Source of the DNA: Hoyosella sp. YIM 151337
GTDB lineage: Bacteria; Actinomycetota; Actinomycetes; Mycobacteriales; Mycobacteriaceae
Assembly (NCBI RefSeq): GCF_026041215.1
Contig: NZ_JAPEIQ010000033.1
Location: 62,001 to 126,000, forward strand
Direction: 5' to 3'
Length of the DNA stretch: 64,000 nt
Numbering within the stretch: position 1 is the stretch's first letter; each line of letters starts with the position of its first letter. Shown here in pieces: positions 17,105 to 25,246 of this stretch. The notes beneath the pieces are model-generated. The model was not told the origin of the DNA, made no database searches, and saw only the letters and a list, made by a program, of their open reading frames with translations. Position numbers and translations under genes: made by a program.

Positions 17105-18633
17105 CGATGGCCTCCCGGGTTGACGAATTCGTGATGCTTCGGCGGCGTGAGGTCTGTGCCCTGCCGCCAGGGCAGCAGAGACAGTGCCAGCGCAAGCACG
17201 ATAAGAGCTATCTGGACTGCCCATCCGAGCCCAGCCACAAAGTCAGTGGGATACCCGCCGTAGCCTTCGTCGACGAGTGTGATCATCTCGCTCACCAGCA
17301 TGTATCCGAGGACTATCGGTGTCGCAACGCCGATGCAGAGTCGCCAGATGATACCGATGTGGAACGATGACACGGAGTTGAGGTGCTCCACGAACTCAGG
17401 CCCGCGGCGCAGGAACCAGATGGTTGCGACGATCGCGGCAAATGCGACCCCGACGATGCCGATGTTGTTGACGAACTTGTCGACGACATCCAGTACGCCC
17501 ACGCCCGTCGTCGTGGGGAAAAGTGCCATCGACACAATCGTCATCGATCCGCCGACGAGCGCGACGGAAGCGAGTCGGCTTATGCGCATCTTGTCCTGCA
17601 CCGCCGCGATCACCACTTGCACGATCGAAATGAGCGAGGTGAAGCCCGCGGCGACAAGGCATGCGAAGAACACAAATCCGAAGAGTGGGCCCCCTGGCAT
17701 AGCGGAGATGATTTGCGGGAATGCGATGAACGCGAGCCCGATACCTCCGCTGACAACCTCGTCGACGGGTACGGCAGCCACCGCAGCCATGTATCCGAGC
17801 GCCGCGAACACGCCGATGCCCGCGAGAATCTCGAAGCTGCTGTTCGAAAACGCTACGACAAGTCCGGAACTCGTCATGTTGGTCTTCAGCTTCAGATAAG
17901 ACGCGTAGGTGATCATGATGCCGAATGCGATCGACAGCGAAAAGAAGATCTGCCCGTAGGCGGCTATCCAGACAGTCGCGTTCGTCAGGATCGACCAGTC
18001 AGGCTGGAAGAACGCGGTGAGCCCCTCCGCAGCACCGTCGAGGAAGAGTGAGCGAATAACCAGCGCGAGGAACAACACAACCAGCAGCGGCACGAAAATC
18101 TTGGCAGATGCGCCGATGCCGCGCTGAACACCGAATGCGAGGACCACGAGCGTCGCTATCCAGATCAGCAGAAGCGTAATCGCGACACCCGGTACAAGAT
18201 CAAACCCGACTCTCGCGGTGTCCTCTTGTTGCAGGAAGTTTCCAAAGAGGAATGCTTCCGGATCGTCCCCCCACGCTTCTCCGAGGGAAAAGATGGCGTA
18301 CCGCGCTGCCCACGCGATAATTACCGCGTAGTACACCGCAATGACGAAACAGATGCCCACCTGCCACCAGCCGAGGCTCTCAGCCCAGCGACTGATGCGG
18401 CGGAAGGCGAGCGGCGGCGATCCACGGAATTTGTGTCCGATCGCATAGTCGAAGAAAAGCAGAGGAATGCCCGCGGTGAGCAGCGCTATGAGATACGGGA
18501 TGATAAAGGCGCCGCCACCATTGGTGTATGCGACGTAGGGGAAGCGCCAGATGTTTCCGAGTCCAACCGCGGATCCGATCGCGGCGAGGATGAAGACAGA
18601 CCGGGCGCTCCACACTTCACGCTGTGTGTCCAT
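17101..18633 (-). CDS. metP: Sodium-dependent NSS-family transporter (methionine/alanine importer large subunit)
   Basis: This 510-residue transporter of the neurotransmitter:sodium symporter family has about twelve helices. Diagnostic segments are REVWSARSVFILAAIGSAVG, then GNIWRFPYVAYTNGGGAF (helix 1, sodium and substrate site) and the helix-6 region YGQIFFSLSIAFGIMITYAS. Together with MetS it should import methionine and/or alanine with sodium, as the C. glutamicum system does. The start at ATG 18633 (MDTQREVW) replaces a 51-residue upstream extension that lacks family character. A dyad lies 18-35 bases upstream of the start codon. Confidence 0.86.
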   Translation of the reverse strand: MDTQREVWSARSVFILAAIGSAVGLGNIWRFPYVAYTNGGGAFIIPYLIALLTAGIPLLFFDYAIGHKFRGSPPLAFRRISRWAESLGWWQVGICFVIAVYYAVIIAWAARYAIFSLGEAWGDDPEAFLFGNFLQQEDTARVGFDLVPGVAITLLLIWIATLVVLAFGVQRGIGASAKIFVPLLVVLFLALVIRSLFLDGAAEGLTAFFQPDWSILTNATVWIAAYGQIFFSLSIAFGIMITYASYLKLKTNMTSSGLVVAFSNSSFEILAGIGVFAALGYMAAVAAVPVDEVVSGGIGLAFIAFPQIISAMPGGPLFGFVFFACLVAAGFTSLISIVQVVIAAVQDKMRISRLASVALVGGSMTIVSMALFPTTTGVGVLDVVDKFVNNIGIVGVAFAAIVATIWFLRRGPEFVEHLNSVSSFHIGIIWRLCIGVATPIVLGYMLVSEMITLVDEGYGGYPTDFVAGLGWAVQIALIVLALALSLLPWRQGTDLTPPKHHEFVNPGGHR

Positions 18634-18650
18634 GTCGGCTCTTTCCGTAC

Positions 18651-18668
18651 TGTCCGTTTGGGCGGACA
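18651..18668. promoter_or_regulatory. Dyad TGTCCG-N6-CGGACA in front of metPS
   Basis: A perfect 6-bp inverted repeat with a 6-base spacer lies directly downstream of a TATACAT -10-like box (minus strand) and upstream of the metP ATG. The half-site-N6-half-site layout is like the McbR operator (TAGAC-N6-GTCTA) that controls metPS in C. glutamicum, though the half-site differs. Confidence 0.45.
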
Positions 18669-18856
18669 AATGTATATCGAACACGGTAAACGACGCCGCC
18701 GATGTGGCACCCCGAAAGCCGCGAATTGTTCGTTGCTCGTTGCGATTCGCGCGTTTACCCGCGTCCAGGGGAACACTCACGCTCACTCAGCGGTGGGGGC
18801 GGGTTTTATCGCTGCAGTGGGTGGAAATAAGTGATCTCTGAAGGCATCATTGTGGT

Positions 18857-19012
18857 ATGGATCACGTGACGAGCATCAACGATATCCGCAAGGCCATCCG
18901 GGAGTTGCGCGTCCGCGAGACCGAAGCCCGGAAAGAGGGTCGTGAGGCCGACGCCGACGAGATCGCGGAGCGCATCCGCGGTTATCAGGACGAACTGGCC
19001 GAGCGGCCTTAG
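18857..19012 (+). CDS. Small highly charged hypothetical protein (51 aa)
   Basis: The frame from ATG 18857 to TAG 19012 encodes 51 residues: MDHVTSINDIRKAIRELRVR, then a region dense in Glu, Arg, Lys and Asp, ending QDELAERP. It is predicted fully helical and amphipathic, probably a short coiled coil, with no cysteines or membrane segment. It is divergent from metP and followed by a strong bidirectional hairpin at 19108, which supports it as a real transcription unit. I do not recognise a named family. Confidence 0.6.
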   Translation: MDHVTSINDIRKAIRELRVRETEARKEGREADADEIAERIRGYQDELAERP

Positions 19013-19107
19013 GCGGAGAGGATCGGCATTCACCACCGGTAACCCCGGTGGCGACACCGCATGCGATTCGTGCGCGGATCGCCTGTCCAGAGAGGCCCCA
19101 AGTGTGA

Positions 19108-19141
19108 GGCCCCTGTGGGGCGCGATTGCTCCACAGGGGCC
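19108..19141. terminator. Bidirectional hairpin, 11-bp perfect stem
   Basis: GGCCCCTGTGG (19108-19118) pairs with CCACAGGGGCC (19131-19141) across a 12-base loop. It lies between two convergent genes (51-aa protein and the exported protein), the expected place for a shared terminator, although no T-run follows. Confidence 0.6.
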
Positions 19142-19181
19142 GTCGGGGGCAGCGGGCTGGCCGCTGGGCTCGGGGAGCCGG

Positions 19182-19937
19182 TCAGTCGATTACGATGAGA
19201 CCCACCGTTGGAGCGAAACCACAGGTCTTCGTGCCGTTGGGGCCACCGTGATTAAGGGCACCGTGGACCGTCGCGATAACCCGGCCCTTACCTGTGCGAT
19301 CGATTGCGGTGAGTGTGGCTGGTCCGTCCGGGTTGATTCCGGATGACGCATCGAGTGGCGCCGATCCAGCCCTGTTCGTATCGAGGTTCAGCCACGAGAC
19401 TGTAAGCGGATCATGGGGCTTGATGTTGCTCGCTCCGCCGGTGCCGAGAGCGGTGAAGACGAACGCAGCCTCGTTGCGCTTGGGGCCGGGCAGTGGCAGC
19501 GGTTGCGGGCCCGCCACTGCGAGGGCAGTGGCGATCGAGTGCTGTCCCGGACCCATGCAGTCGAGACCGACCGTGGGGTAAAGGAACTGCGAGATCGGCG
19601 GGCCATCAGTGGGTATCGCAGGACTGCCCGGCGCCGAGGGCTCCGGCGCGCTGATGAACGACACGATGCGTTCGGCGCCGATGGCCATCTCTTCCGGAAC
19701 GCCTGGTTGAGCCAGCAAGGCGCTGAGCGTTCCGAGGAGCTCTTCTCGCGCTTCGGCGCCAGACTTCGGCCCCTGCACCGCGGAGCCGATGATCGCGGGC
19801 AGAATCTCGAGGAAATTGAGGTCATTGGGCGGTGGCGGCGGATTCTGGGCCGTGACCGATCCCGGCGTCGCCGCAATTGCGGCAACGGAGAGCGCCAGTG
19901 CCGCTATTGTTTTGCGCACCTTGCGGGTTCGAAGCAC
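19182..19937 (-). CDS. Exported Ala/Pro-rich protein (Rv1157c-like)
   Basis: This 251-residue protein has a signal peptide: RTRKVRKTIAALALSVAAIA, then ATPGSVTAQN with a likely Ala-x-Ala cleavage site. A Pro-rich linker, NFLEILPAIIGSAVQGPKSG and a domain with two cysteines (GLDCMGPGQHS and KTCGFAPTVG) follow; the two cysteines could form a disulfide after export. Its location between the pterin dehydratase and pimE, and its Ala/Pro composition, match Rv1157c, a conserved exported protein of unknown function. GTG 19937 is taken as the start because GGAGG lies 11 bases upstream; TTG 19955 is possible. Confidence 0.7.
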   Translation of the reverse strand: MLRTRKVRKTIAALALSVAAIAATPGSVTAQNPPPPPNDLNFLEILPAIIGSAVQGPKSGAEAREELLGTLSALLAQPGVPEEMAIGAERIVSFISAPEPSAPGSPAIPTDGPPISQFLYPTVGLDCMGPGQHSIATALAVAGPQPLPLPGPKRNEAAFVFTALGTGGASNIKPHDPLTVSWLNLDTNRAGSAPLDASSGINPDGPATLTAIDRTGKGRVIATVHGALNHGGPNGTKTCGFAPTVGLIVID

Positions 19938-20125
19938 TGTGGTTCCGTCCTCCAAGTCGGTTGCATCCCGCAGCCGGCATGATCGAACAATTCACCGACG
20001 GGTTACGGGTCCCTTTCGTGCTTCATAGTCACAGTCCTCACCGATTGGGCAAGAAGGATTTTCCGGAGCGTTACGAAGTCTTGGCTGGAGGGGAGCCGAA
20101 TCCTTTCCGATTTGAAATGTAATGA

Positions 20126-20157
20126 GGGAGAAACGTGGCACTCCCCACATTTCTCCC
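20126..20157 (-). terminator. Terminator downstream of the pterin dehydratase gene
   Basis: GGGAGAAACGTGG (20126-20138) pairs with CCACATTTCTCCC (20145-20157), a 13-bp stem with one mismatch and a 6-base loop. It sits 35 bases past the phhB stop. The rest of 19938-20191 shows no open frame that I can support. Confidence 0.55.
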
Positions 20158-20191
20158 ATTTCGCATCAGTCGGCGCTGAAGTGTGGATCGG

Positions 20192-20491
20192 TTAGGAAGA
20201 AGCCTGTTCTTCGGCAAGCTCATTGATGGTGCGAGCGAGGTCGAGATCAAGTTGCGTGACACCGCCGAGCGCGTGGGTGCTGCACGCGAAGGTCACTTTC
20301 CGCCATCGGATATCGATATCTGGATGATGGTTGCGCTGCTCGGCTGTTTCGGCGACGCGATCGACCAGTGCGATCGCGTCCGGAAAACTGCGGAGGGCCA
20401 GCGTGCGGATGATGCTGGAACCAGAACGGCTCCACCCGTCCAGGCCCTCGAGTGCATTGTCGATGTCCTTATCGTCAAGTAGCTGTGCCAT
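20192..20491 (-). CDS. Pterin-4a-carbinolamine dehydratase
   Basis: The enzyme dehydrates 4a-hydroxytetrahydropterin, recycling the cofactor of aromatic amino-acid hydroxylases. The 99-residue product has LDGWSRSGSSIIRTLALRSF, then the active-site region AETAEQRNHHPDIDIRWRKV (E-x2-H-H-P with the paired histidines), and a closing THALGGVTQLDLDLARTI. The length is that of the whole family. M. tuberculosis has an equivalent (Rv1159A) near pimE. No aromatic hydroxylase is in the window, so the substrate source here is unknown. The start is ATG 20491. Confidence 0.93.
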   Translation of the reverse strand: MAQLLDDKDIDNALEGLDGWSRSGSSIIRTLALRSFPDAIALVDRVAETAEQRNHHPDIDIRWRKVTFACSTHALGGVTQLDLDLARTINELAEEQASS

Positions 20492-20635
20492 GGTCCCCTA
20501 TTGTCCTCCTCGGGCCGGTCCTTTGTGGGGGGTTAGATCACATGCGGCTGATCAGCGGCGTGTAGCGGCTAAAGTCCTACCTGCGGCCCCGCCGTGCCGG
20601 CCGCGGGCCCTGAAGCAGAACGGAAGTGGGGATTC

Positions 20636-21700
20636 ATGAGTTCGGTTTGGCGCACGCGAACACGCCGCGCAGCAGGTGTACTGCCGCTCTGCGTCCTTCT
20701 GCCGCTGCTGCCAGGCTGCACCCTGGCTGGTGGCGGCGAGGAACCCGATGATGACGTCGTCGTGCTTCTCACGCACGATTCGTTCACGCTGCCGAATGAA
20801 CTTATGGAGCAATTCACTGCGGACACCGGAATCCGCATCGATCACCGTGCGCAGGCAGACGCTGGCGAACTCGTCACCACGCTGGTGCTCACCAAAGACA
20901 ATCCGATCGGAGACGTCGCGTTCGGGGTCGACAACACGTTCGCGTCACGTGCTGTGCACGCGGACGTTTTCGCTGACTATGAGGCCAGTGTCACTGTGCC
21001 GGACGAGCTGAGGTATCCGGATTCGGCCGCGCTGACACCCATCGACTACGGCGACGTCTGCCTCAATATCGATACCCGCTACTTCGCTGAGCGCGGGCTC
21101 GACGAACCCGAGACTTTCGGCGACCTGTTGCGGCCGGAGTACCGGGACCTCACTGTCGTACAGAACCCTGGCACATCCTCGCCAGGTCTTGCGTTCCTGC
21201 TCGCGACGATCGACGAGTTCGGTGAAGACGGCTGGCAGGACTACTGGCGCGCCTTGCGTGACAACGGCGTGCACGTGGCCGACGGCTGGTCGCAAGCCTA
21301 TTACGTAGACTTTTCTGGTTCGGAGGGCGAAGGACCACGGCCCGTGGTGGTGTCGTACGCGTCGTCACCTCCGGCGGAGGCGGGGGCGGACGGGACGCCG
21401 CCGCCTACCCGGGCACTGGAGGACACGTGCTTCCGGCAAATCGAGTACGCGGGCGTACTGGAAGGCGCACGAAACCCGAGCGGCGCGCAGCAGGTGATTG
21501 AGTTTCTCCTCAGTGACGAGGTGCAGGAGGCATTCCCTGAGAACATGTACGTGTTTCCCGCCGTACCGGGAACTCGGCTGCCTGACGCGTTCGAACAGTA
21601 CGCGCCGAAGCCTGCAGCACCAAGGCTGCTCGACCCGGAGCTGATCGACGCGAATCGCGACGTGTGGATCACCCAATGGCGTGACATCGTGGTGGGATGA
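20636..21700 (+). CDS. thiB: Thiamine ABC transporter substrate-binding lipoprotein ThiB
   Basis: ThiB captures thiamine outside the membrane for the ThiPQ importer. The 354-residue product has a lipoprotein signal (RRAAGVLPLCVLLPLLPGC) with lipobox LPGC. The mature part begins VVVLLTHDSFTLPNELMEQF and continues with GDVAFGVDNTFASRAVH and NPGTSSPGLAFLLATIDEFG, which are typical of ThiB rather than of iron- or sulfate-binding relatives. ATG 20636 is chosen because it starts a proper signal peptide. Four bases overlap thiP. I looked for a TPP riboswitch upstream and did not find its conserved elements. Confidence 0.85.
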   Translation: MSSVWRTRTRRAAGVLPLCVLLPLLPGCTLAGGGEEPDDDVVVLLTHDSFTLPNELMEQFTADTGIRIDHRAQADAGELVTTLVLTKDNPIGDVAFGVDNTFASRAVHADVFADYEASVTVPDELRYPDSAALTPIDYGDVCLNIDTRYFAERGLDEPETFGDLLRPEYRDLTVVQNPGTSSPGLAFLLATIDEFGEDGWQDYWRALRDNGVHVADGWSQAYYVDFSGSEGEGPRPVVVSYASSPPAEAGADGTPPPTRALEDTCFRQIEYAGVLEGARNPSGAQQVIEFLLSDEVQEAFPENMYVFPAVPGTRLPDAFEQYAPKPAAPRLLDPELIDANRDVWITQWRDIVVG

Positions 21701-23337
21701 CGACGCTGTCGCCGCGGCGGCGAACGGTGCCGCCAGCTCTGCTGATCGGCATCGCTCCGCTCGTCTTTCTGCTCGTCTTCTTCGCGTGGCCGGTCAGCGC
21801 CATCGTGTACCGGGGCCTCGCCGACGAGACCGGCCGCTTTGATCCGCTCGGAATGGTCGAACTGCTGTCCCGTCCCTCGGTGTGGAATATCGCCGGTTTC
21901 ACGGTGGGCCAGGCTGCTGCGTCGACACTGCTGACTGTGGCGGCGGGGTTGCCGGTGGCCTGGTTGCTCGCACGCGTGCAGTTGCCCGGTCGCACTCTGC
22001 TGCGCGTGATCGTCACAGTCCCTTTCGTCCTCCCCACAGTGGTGGTCGGGATCGCGTTCCGCGCACTGCTCTCCGAGGGCGGCATGCTCGGTTTCGCGGG
22101 CCTTGACGGCACCATATGGGCGATTCTGCTTGCTCATGTCTTCTTCAATGTCGCTGTGGTGGCCCGGACTGTCGGCTCCGTGTGGGCTCACCTCGATCCA
22201 CGGACGGAGCAGGCGGCCCGCAGCCTTGGCGCCTCCCCGCTGCGAGCTTTTCGTACAGTGACGCTGCCGGCCCTCGCGCCGGCGATCGTGTCGGCCGCAG
22301 CGGTTGTGTTCCTCTTCTGTGCGACCAGTTTCGGTGTGGTGCTGGTTCTCGGCGGGACGCGGTACCGCACCCTCGAGACCGAAATCTACTTTCAGACGGT
22401 TCAGGTTTTCGATCTGCGGATGGCCGCCGCGCTTTCCCTGCTGCAGATGCTCGCGATCGCGGGGGCGATCACGGTTGCCACGCTGACGCGACGCGGTCGC
22501 GAACGGGGCCTTTCCCTGCGGCCGATGGACGCGACGTCGCGCCGCCCGCGCGGCAGGCAATGGTTCAGTGTTGGTGCGGTGCTGATGCTCGTTGGTGTTC
22601 TGCTGGTCGTTCCGCCTGTGGCGTTGCTCATCCGGTCGCTGCGGCCGCGCGGTGAGTGGAGCATCGAGGGCTACCGCTTGCTCACACAGACGCGCGCGGG
22701 AGTGAGCGGCATCGACGCGGCGCTGCTCTCGCTGCGTACCGCGACGGACGCGGCAATACTCGCACTCGTCGTGGGAGTGCTTGCCGCGATCGCGATCGCG
22801 CAGGCCCGGGGCCGTTTCGCATGGATTGCGGACGGTGCGATTCTGATTCCCCTGGGCATCAGCGCGGTCACTGTTGGGTTTGGTTTTCTTATTACGCTGG
22901 GGCGGCTGCCGGGAGATCTTCGCAGTTCCGCACTGCTGATTCCGATCGCGCAAGCGCTGGTTGCTGTACCGCTGGTGGTGCGCATCGTGTTGCCTGCCAT
23001 GCGCACCGTGAGCGCACGGCTGCGAGAGGGCGCAGCTGTCCTCGGTGCGTCACCGGTACGCGTGTGGTTCACGATCGACTTACCGCTCGTCGCCCGCTCG
23101 ATCGCGGCGGCCGCTGGTTTCGCGTTTGTTGTCACGGTGGGTGAATTCGGGGCAACATCGTTCTTAGCTCGTGCGGGTGACCCGACGCTGCCGGTGCTCA
23201 TCGGGCGGATGATCGGGCGTCCCGGGGTGGAGAACATGTCGGTAGCGCTGTCGGGTGCTGTGTTGCTGGTGGCGGTGACGGCCGCTGTTGTCGCGCTGAT
23301 CGAAGTTGTGCGGATCCGCGACGTAGGGGAGTTTTGA
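21697..23337 (+). CDS. thiP: Thiamine ABC transporter permease ThiP (fused two-module permease)
   Basis: This 546-residue protein carries two homologous six-helix permease modules in one chain, as in E. coli ThiP and FbpB-like permeases. Each half has an EAA-type loop: AARSLGASPLRAFRTVTLPA in the first, and EGAAVLGASPVRVWFTIDLP in the second. These loops contact the ATPase ThiQ. The ATG overlaps the thiB stop (ATGA), and the gene overlaps thiQ by 4 bases. Thiamine is favoured over iron because of the ThiB-type binding protein. Confidence 0.85.
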   Translation: MTTLSPRRRTVPPALLIGIAPLVFLLVFFAWPVSAIVYRGLADETGRFDPLGMVELLSRPSVWNIAGFTVGQAAASTLLTVAAGLPVAWLLARVQLPGRTLLRVIVTVPFVLPTVVVGIAFRALLSEGGMLGFAGLDGTIWAILLAHVFFNVAVVARTVGSVWAHLDPRTEQAARSLGASPLRAFRTVTLPALAPAIVSAAAVVFLFCATSFGVVLVLGGTRYRTLETEIYFQTVQVFDLRMAAALSLLQMLAIAGAITVATLTRRGRERGLSLRPMDATSRRPRGRQWFSVGAVLMLVGVLLVVPPVALLIRSLRPRGEWSIEGYRLLTQTRAGVSGIDAALLSLRTATDAAILALVVGVLAAIAIAQARGRFAWIADGAILIPLGISAVTVGFGFLITLGRLPGDLRSSALLIPIAQALVAVPLVVRIVLPAMRTVSARLREGAAVLGASPVRVWFTIDLPLVARSIAAAAGFAFVVTVGEFGATSFLARAGDPTLPVLIGRMIGRPGVENMSVALSGAVLLVAVTAAVVALIEVVRIRDVGEF

Positions 23338-24401
23338 TGCTGGTTCTGGACTCGGTGACGGTTCGATACGGGGAGCACCTCGCGGTCGATGACGCTAATT
23401 TGCGTTTTTCTGCGGGCTCCTCCGTCGTAGCGCTGCTCGGCCCTTCCGGGTCGGGGAAGTCGACCGTACTCCGTGCGATCGCGGGTCTCGAGCCGCTCCT
23501 GACGGGGCGAATCACGTTTGCTGGGACGGATATATCTGAAGTCCCGGTGCACCGCCGGAACATCGGACTTGTGTTCCAGGATGGACAGCTGTTTCCGCAC
23601 CGCACGGTGGCGGGCAATGTCGCCTATGGTCTGACGATCCGGCGCCCTGGGCAAAACTCGGTGCTCCCGCGTGATGCCCGGGACGCGCGGGTAGCCGAGC
23701 TCCTGGCGCTCGTCGGGCTGCACGGCTACGAGAACAGGCGGGTTGACCAGCTGTCTGGCGGCGAGGCACAGCGGGTCGCGCTGGCACGGGCGCTGGCTCC
23801 GCACCCGCGGCTTCTGCTGCTCGACGAGCCGCTTTCAGCGCTGGACAAGGGGTTGCGGGAACGGCTGGCGATGGACATCCGCCGGATCGTCGCAGACTCT
23901 GGAACTCCTGCGCTCGTCGTCACTCACGATCAGTCAGAAGCTGCGTTTCTCGCGGACGAGATAGCAGTCATCATTGACGGGCGGATTCGTCAGATCGCCC
24001 CGCCGCGCAAGTTGTGGAGCGCCCCCGCTGACCGTGCGGTGGCCAGCTTCCTCGGTTACACGAGCATCGTCCCGGCAGAGGTCGAGCACGGCGTGGCGCG
24101 TAGCGCCCTCGGCGCGACAAGCGTCGACGTTCCGGATGGGCCGGCCGAGCTGGCACTGAGCGCTGACTCGCTGGTGGTTGCCCGGCACGGCCCCATCACG
24201 GGGGTGGTCACGTCGCTCGCTGTGCTGCCGGACGGGCTGCGCTTGCGTGTAGTGATCGACGGCCATGGTGAGTTCGCCGCGAGAGGTGCGGTGCACGACG
24301 AGGTACTAGTAGGCGGCATTGGTGAAGTTGTACGGCTCGGCCTCGACGGACGCAGGACCGGCGTGATCAGACCTGTCCAGGCGGACAGCCATGTCCGATG
24401 A
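23334..24401 (+). CDS. thiQ: Thiamine ABC transporter ATP-binding protein ThiQ
   Basis: This 355-residue ABC ATPase has Walker A LLGPSGSGKSTVLRAIAGLE, Q-loop LVFQDGQLFPHRT, signature QLSGGEAQRVALARALAP, Walker B LLLLDEPLSALD and H-loop VVTHDQSEA. The C-terminal 110 residues form a regulatory domain of the TOBE type (FLGYTSIVPAEVEHG and following), longer than E. coli ThiQ. It is the last of the three transporter genes and overlaps the NUDIX gene by 11 bases, so all four are likely one transcript. Confidence 0.86.
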   Translation: MMLVLDSVTVRYGEHLAVDDANLRFSAGSSVVALLGPSGSGKSTVLRAIAGLEPLLTGRITFAGTDISEVPVHRRNIGLVFQDGQLFPHRTVAGNVAYGLTIRRPGQNSVLPRDARDARVAELLALVGLHGYENRRVDQLSGGEAQRVALARALAPHPRLLLLDEPLSALDKGLRERLAMDIRRIVADSGTPALVVTHDQSEAAFLADEIAVIIDGRIRQIAPPRKLWSAPADRAVASFLGYTSIVPAEVEHGVARSALGATSVDVPDGPAELALSADSLVVARHGPITGVVTSLAVLPDGLRLRVVIDGHGEFAARGAVHDEVLVGGIGEVVRLGLDGRRTGVIRPVQADSHVR

Positions 24402-24834
24402 AGTGGCCGCGGGCAGTGCCGCAAGTGACGATCGTCAGGAAGTCACGGCGGCGGCGATCGTGCAAAACGGCACGATTCTTCTCGCGCAGCGGACGTACCC
24501 GCCCGATCTCGCGGGGCAATGGGAACTGCCGGGCGGAAAGGTGCACGAGGGCGAGTTGCCTGCCGAGGCGCTGCGGCGTGAGTTAGAGGAAGAACTGGGG
24601 GTAACGAGCGCGATTGGCCCGCGGATCGGCGCAGATGTGCTGATCGCCCCGGCCGGAACAGACAATGGTTACGTGCTGCGCGCGTATCTGGTCCAGCTGA
24701 TCGAGGGTGTCCCTGAACCGCGAGAGCATGCGGATGTGCGCTGGTTCACCGCCGCTGAACTGCGTGAGGCTGATCTCGTCCCCAACGACCGTGTGTGGAT
24801 CGACGATTTGTGTGAGGCGATGGCGGAGCACTAG
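24391..24834 (+). CDS. mutT2: (Deoxy)nucleoside triphosphate pyrophosphohydrolase, MutT2-like NUDIX
   Basis: This 147-residue NUDIX hydrolase has the box GKVHEGELPAEALRRELEEE, matching Gx5Ex7REUxEExGU when continued through LGVTSAI. The N-terminal strand reads VTAAAIVQNGTILLAQRTYP and the product ends RVWIDDLCEAMAEH. In mycobacteria the equivalent, Rv1160 (MutT2), hydrolyses CTP/5-methyl-dCTP and, more weakly, oxidised nucleotides. Its ATG lies inside the end of thiQ, an unusual partner, since nothing links it to thiamine. The stop overlaps the convergent small Cys-rich gene by 4 bases. Confidence 0.85.
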   Translation: MSDEVAAGSAASDDRQEVTAAAIVQNGTILLAQRTYPPDLAGQWELPGGKVHEGELPAEALRRELEEELGVTSAIGPRIGADVLIAPAGTDNGYVLRAYLVQLIEGVPEPREHADVRWFTAAELREADLVPNDRVWIDDLCEAMAEH

Positions 24835-25007
24835 GCCGCGCGCGCCTTCTTGAGGCACTTTTTGAGTTCACCGCCCGTGATGCCAGCGGCCTCGTATTTC
24901 TTCATTTTGGCGATGACGTAAGGGCAGCGCAGGCAGCGGGTTTTGCTGCGACAGCACTTCTTCTTTGGTTTCAGGCTGCTGACCTTCGAGGCCTTCACCT
25001 TGCCCAT
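24831..25007 (-). CDS. Small basic Cys-rich protein (58 aa), function unknown
   Basis: I translated this by hand. ATG 25007, with GGGAGA six bases upstream, opens a 58-residue frame: MGKVKASKVSSLKPKKKCCR, then SKTRCLRCPYVIAKMKKYEA, then AGITGGELKKCLKKARAA. Lysine and arginine make up more than a quarter. Cysteines 18, 19, 24 and 27 form CC-x4-C-x2-C, a possible zinc or nucleic-acid-binding knuckle, with a fifth cysteine near the C-terminus. It is convergent with mutT2 with a 4-base overlap. I recognise no named family. M. tuberculosis has the narGHJI operon in the corresponding place. Confidence 0.65.
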   Translation of the reverse strand: MGKVKASKVSSLKPKKKCCRSKTRCLRCPYVIAKMKKYEAAGITGGELKKCLKKARAA

Positions 25008-25246
25008 GCGCGATCTCCCGTGACGAGGGACGGTTGCGAACGTTCTCCAGTCAGGCCAGGGTAGCTTACTTAGTGTAGGGTCCCCTCACTTGAGTGAGCT
25101 TGTCGGCGTTCGCCTCCGCACCGATTGAGCGTCACGCGCCAAATCCCGCTATCCTTGCTAGGGCCTGCGGCTGGCCTTTGAACGAAAAACCCCTCGGGCT
25201 GTATCGCGCCGCCTCGCGGTTACCCCTTTCATGTACAGGAGCTTGT

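Noticed and set aside
18672-18690. LexA/SOS box TCGAACACGGTAAACGA upstream of metP
   Set aside because: The right half does not match the GTTCGA half-site, and the gene is not a repair gene.
20500-20635. TPP riboswitch before thiB
   Set aside because: The conserved CUGAGA and ACCUGA elements of the thi box are absent in order and spacing on the plus strand.
21301-22953. 550-codon open frame on the minus strand across thiB/thiP
   Set aside because: Composition is dominated by Arg, His, Gln and Glu, with no motif. It mirrors the codon pattern of the real permease gene on the plus strand.
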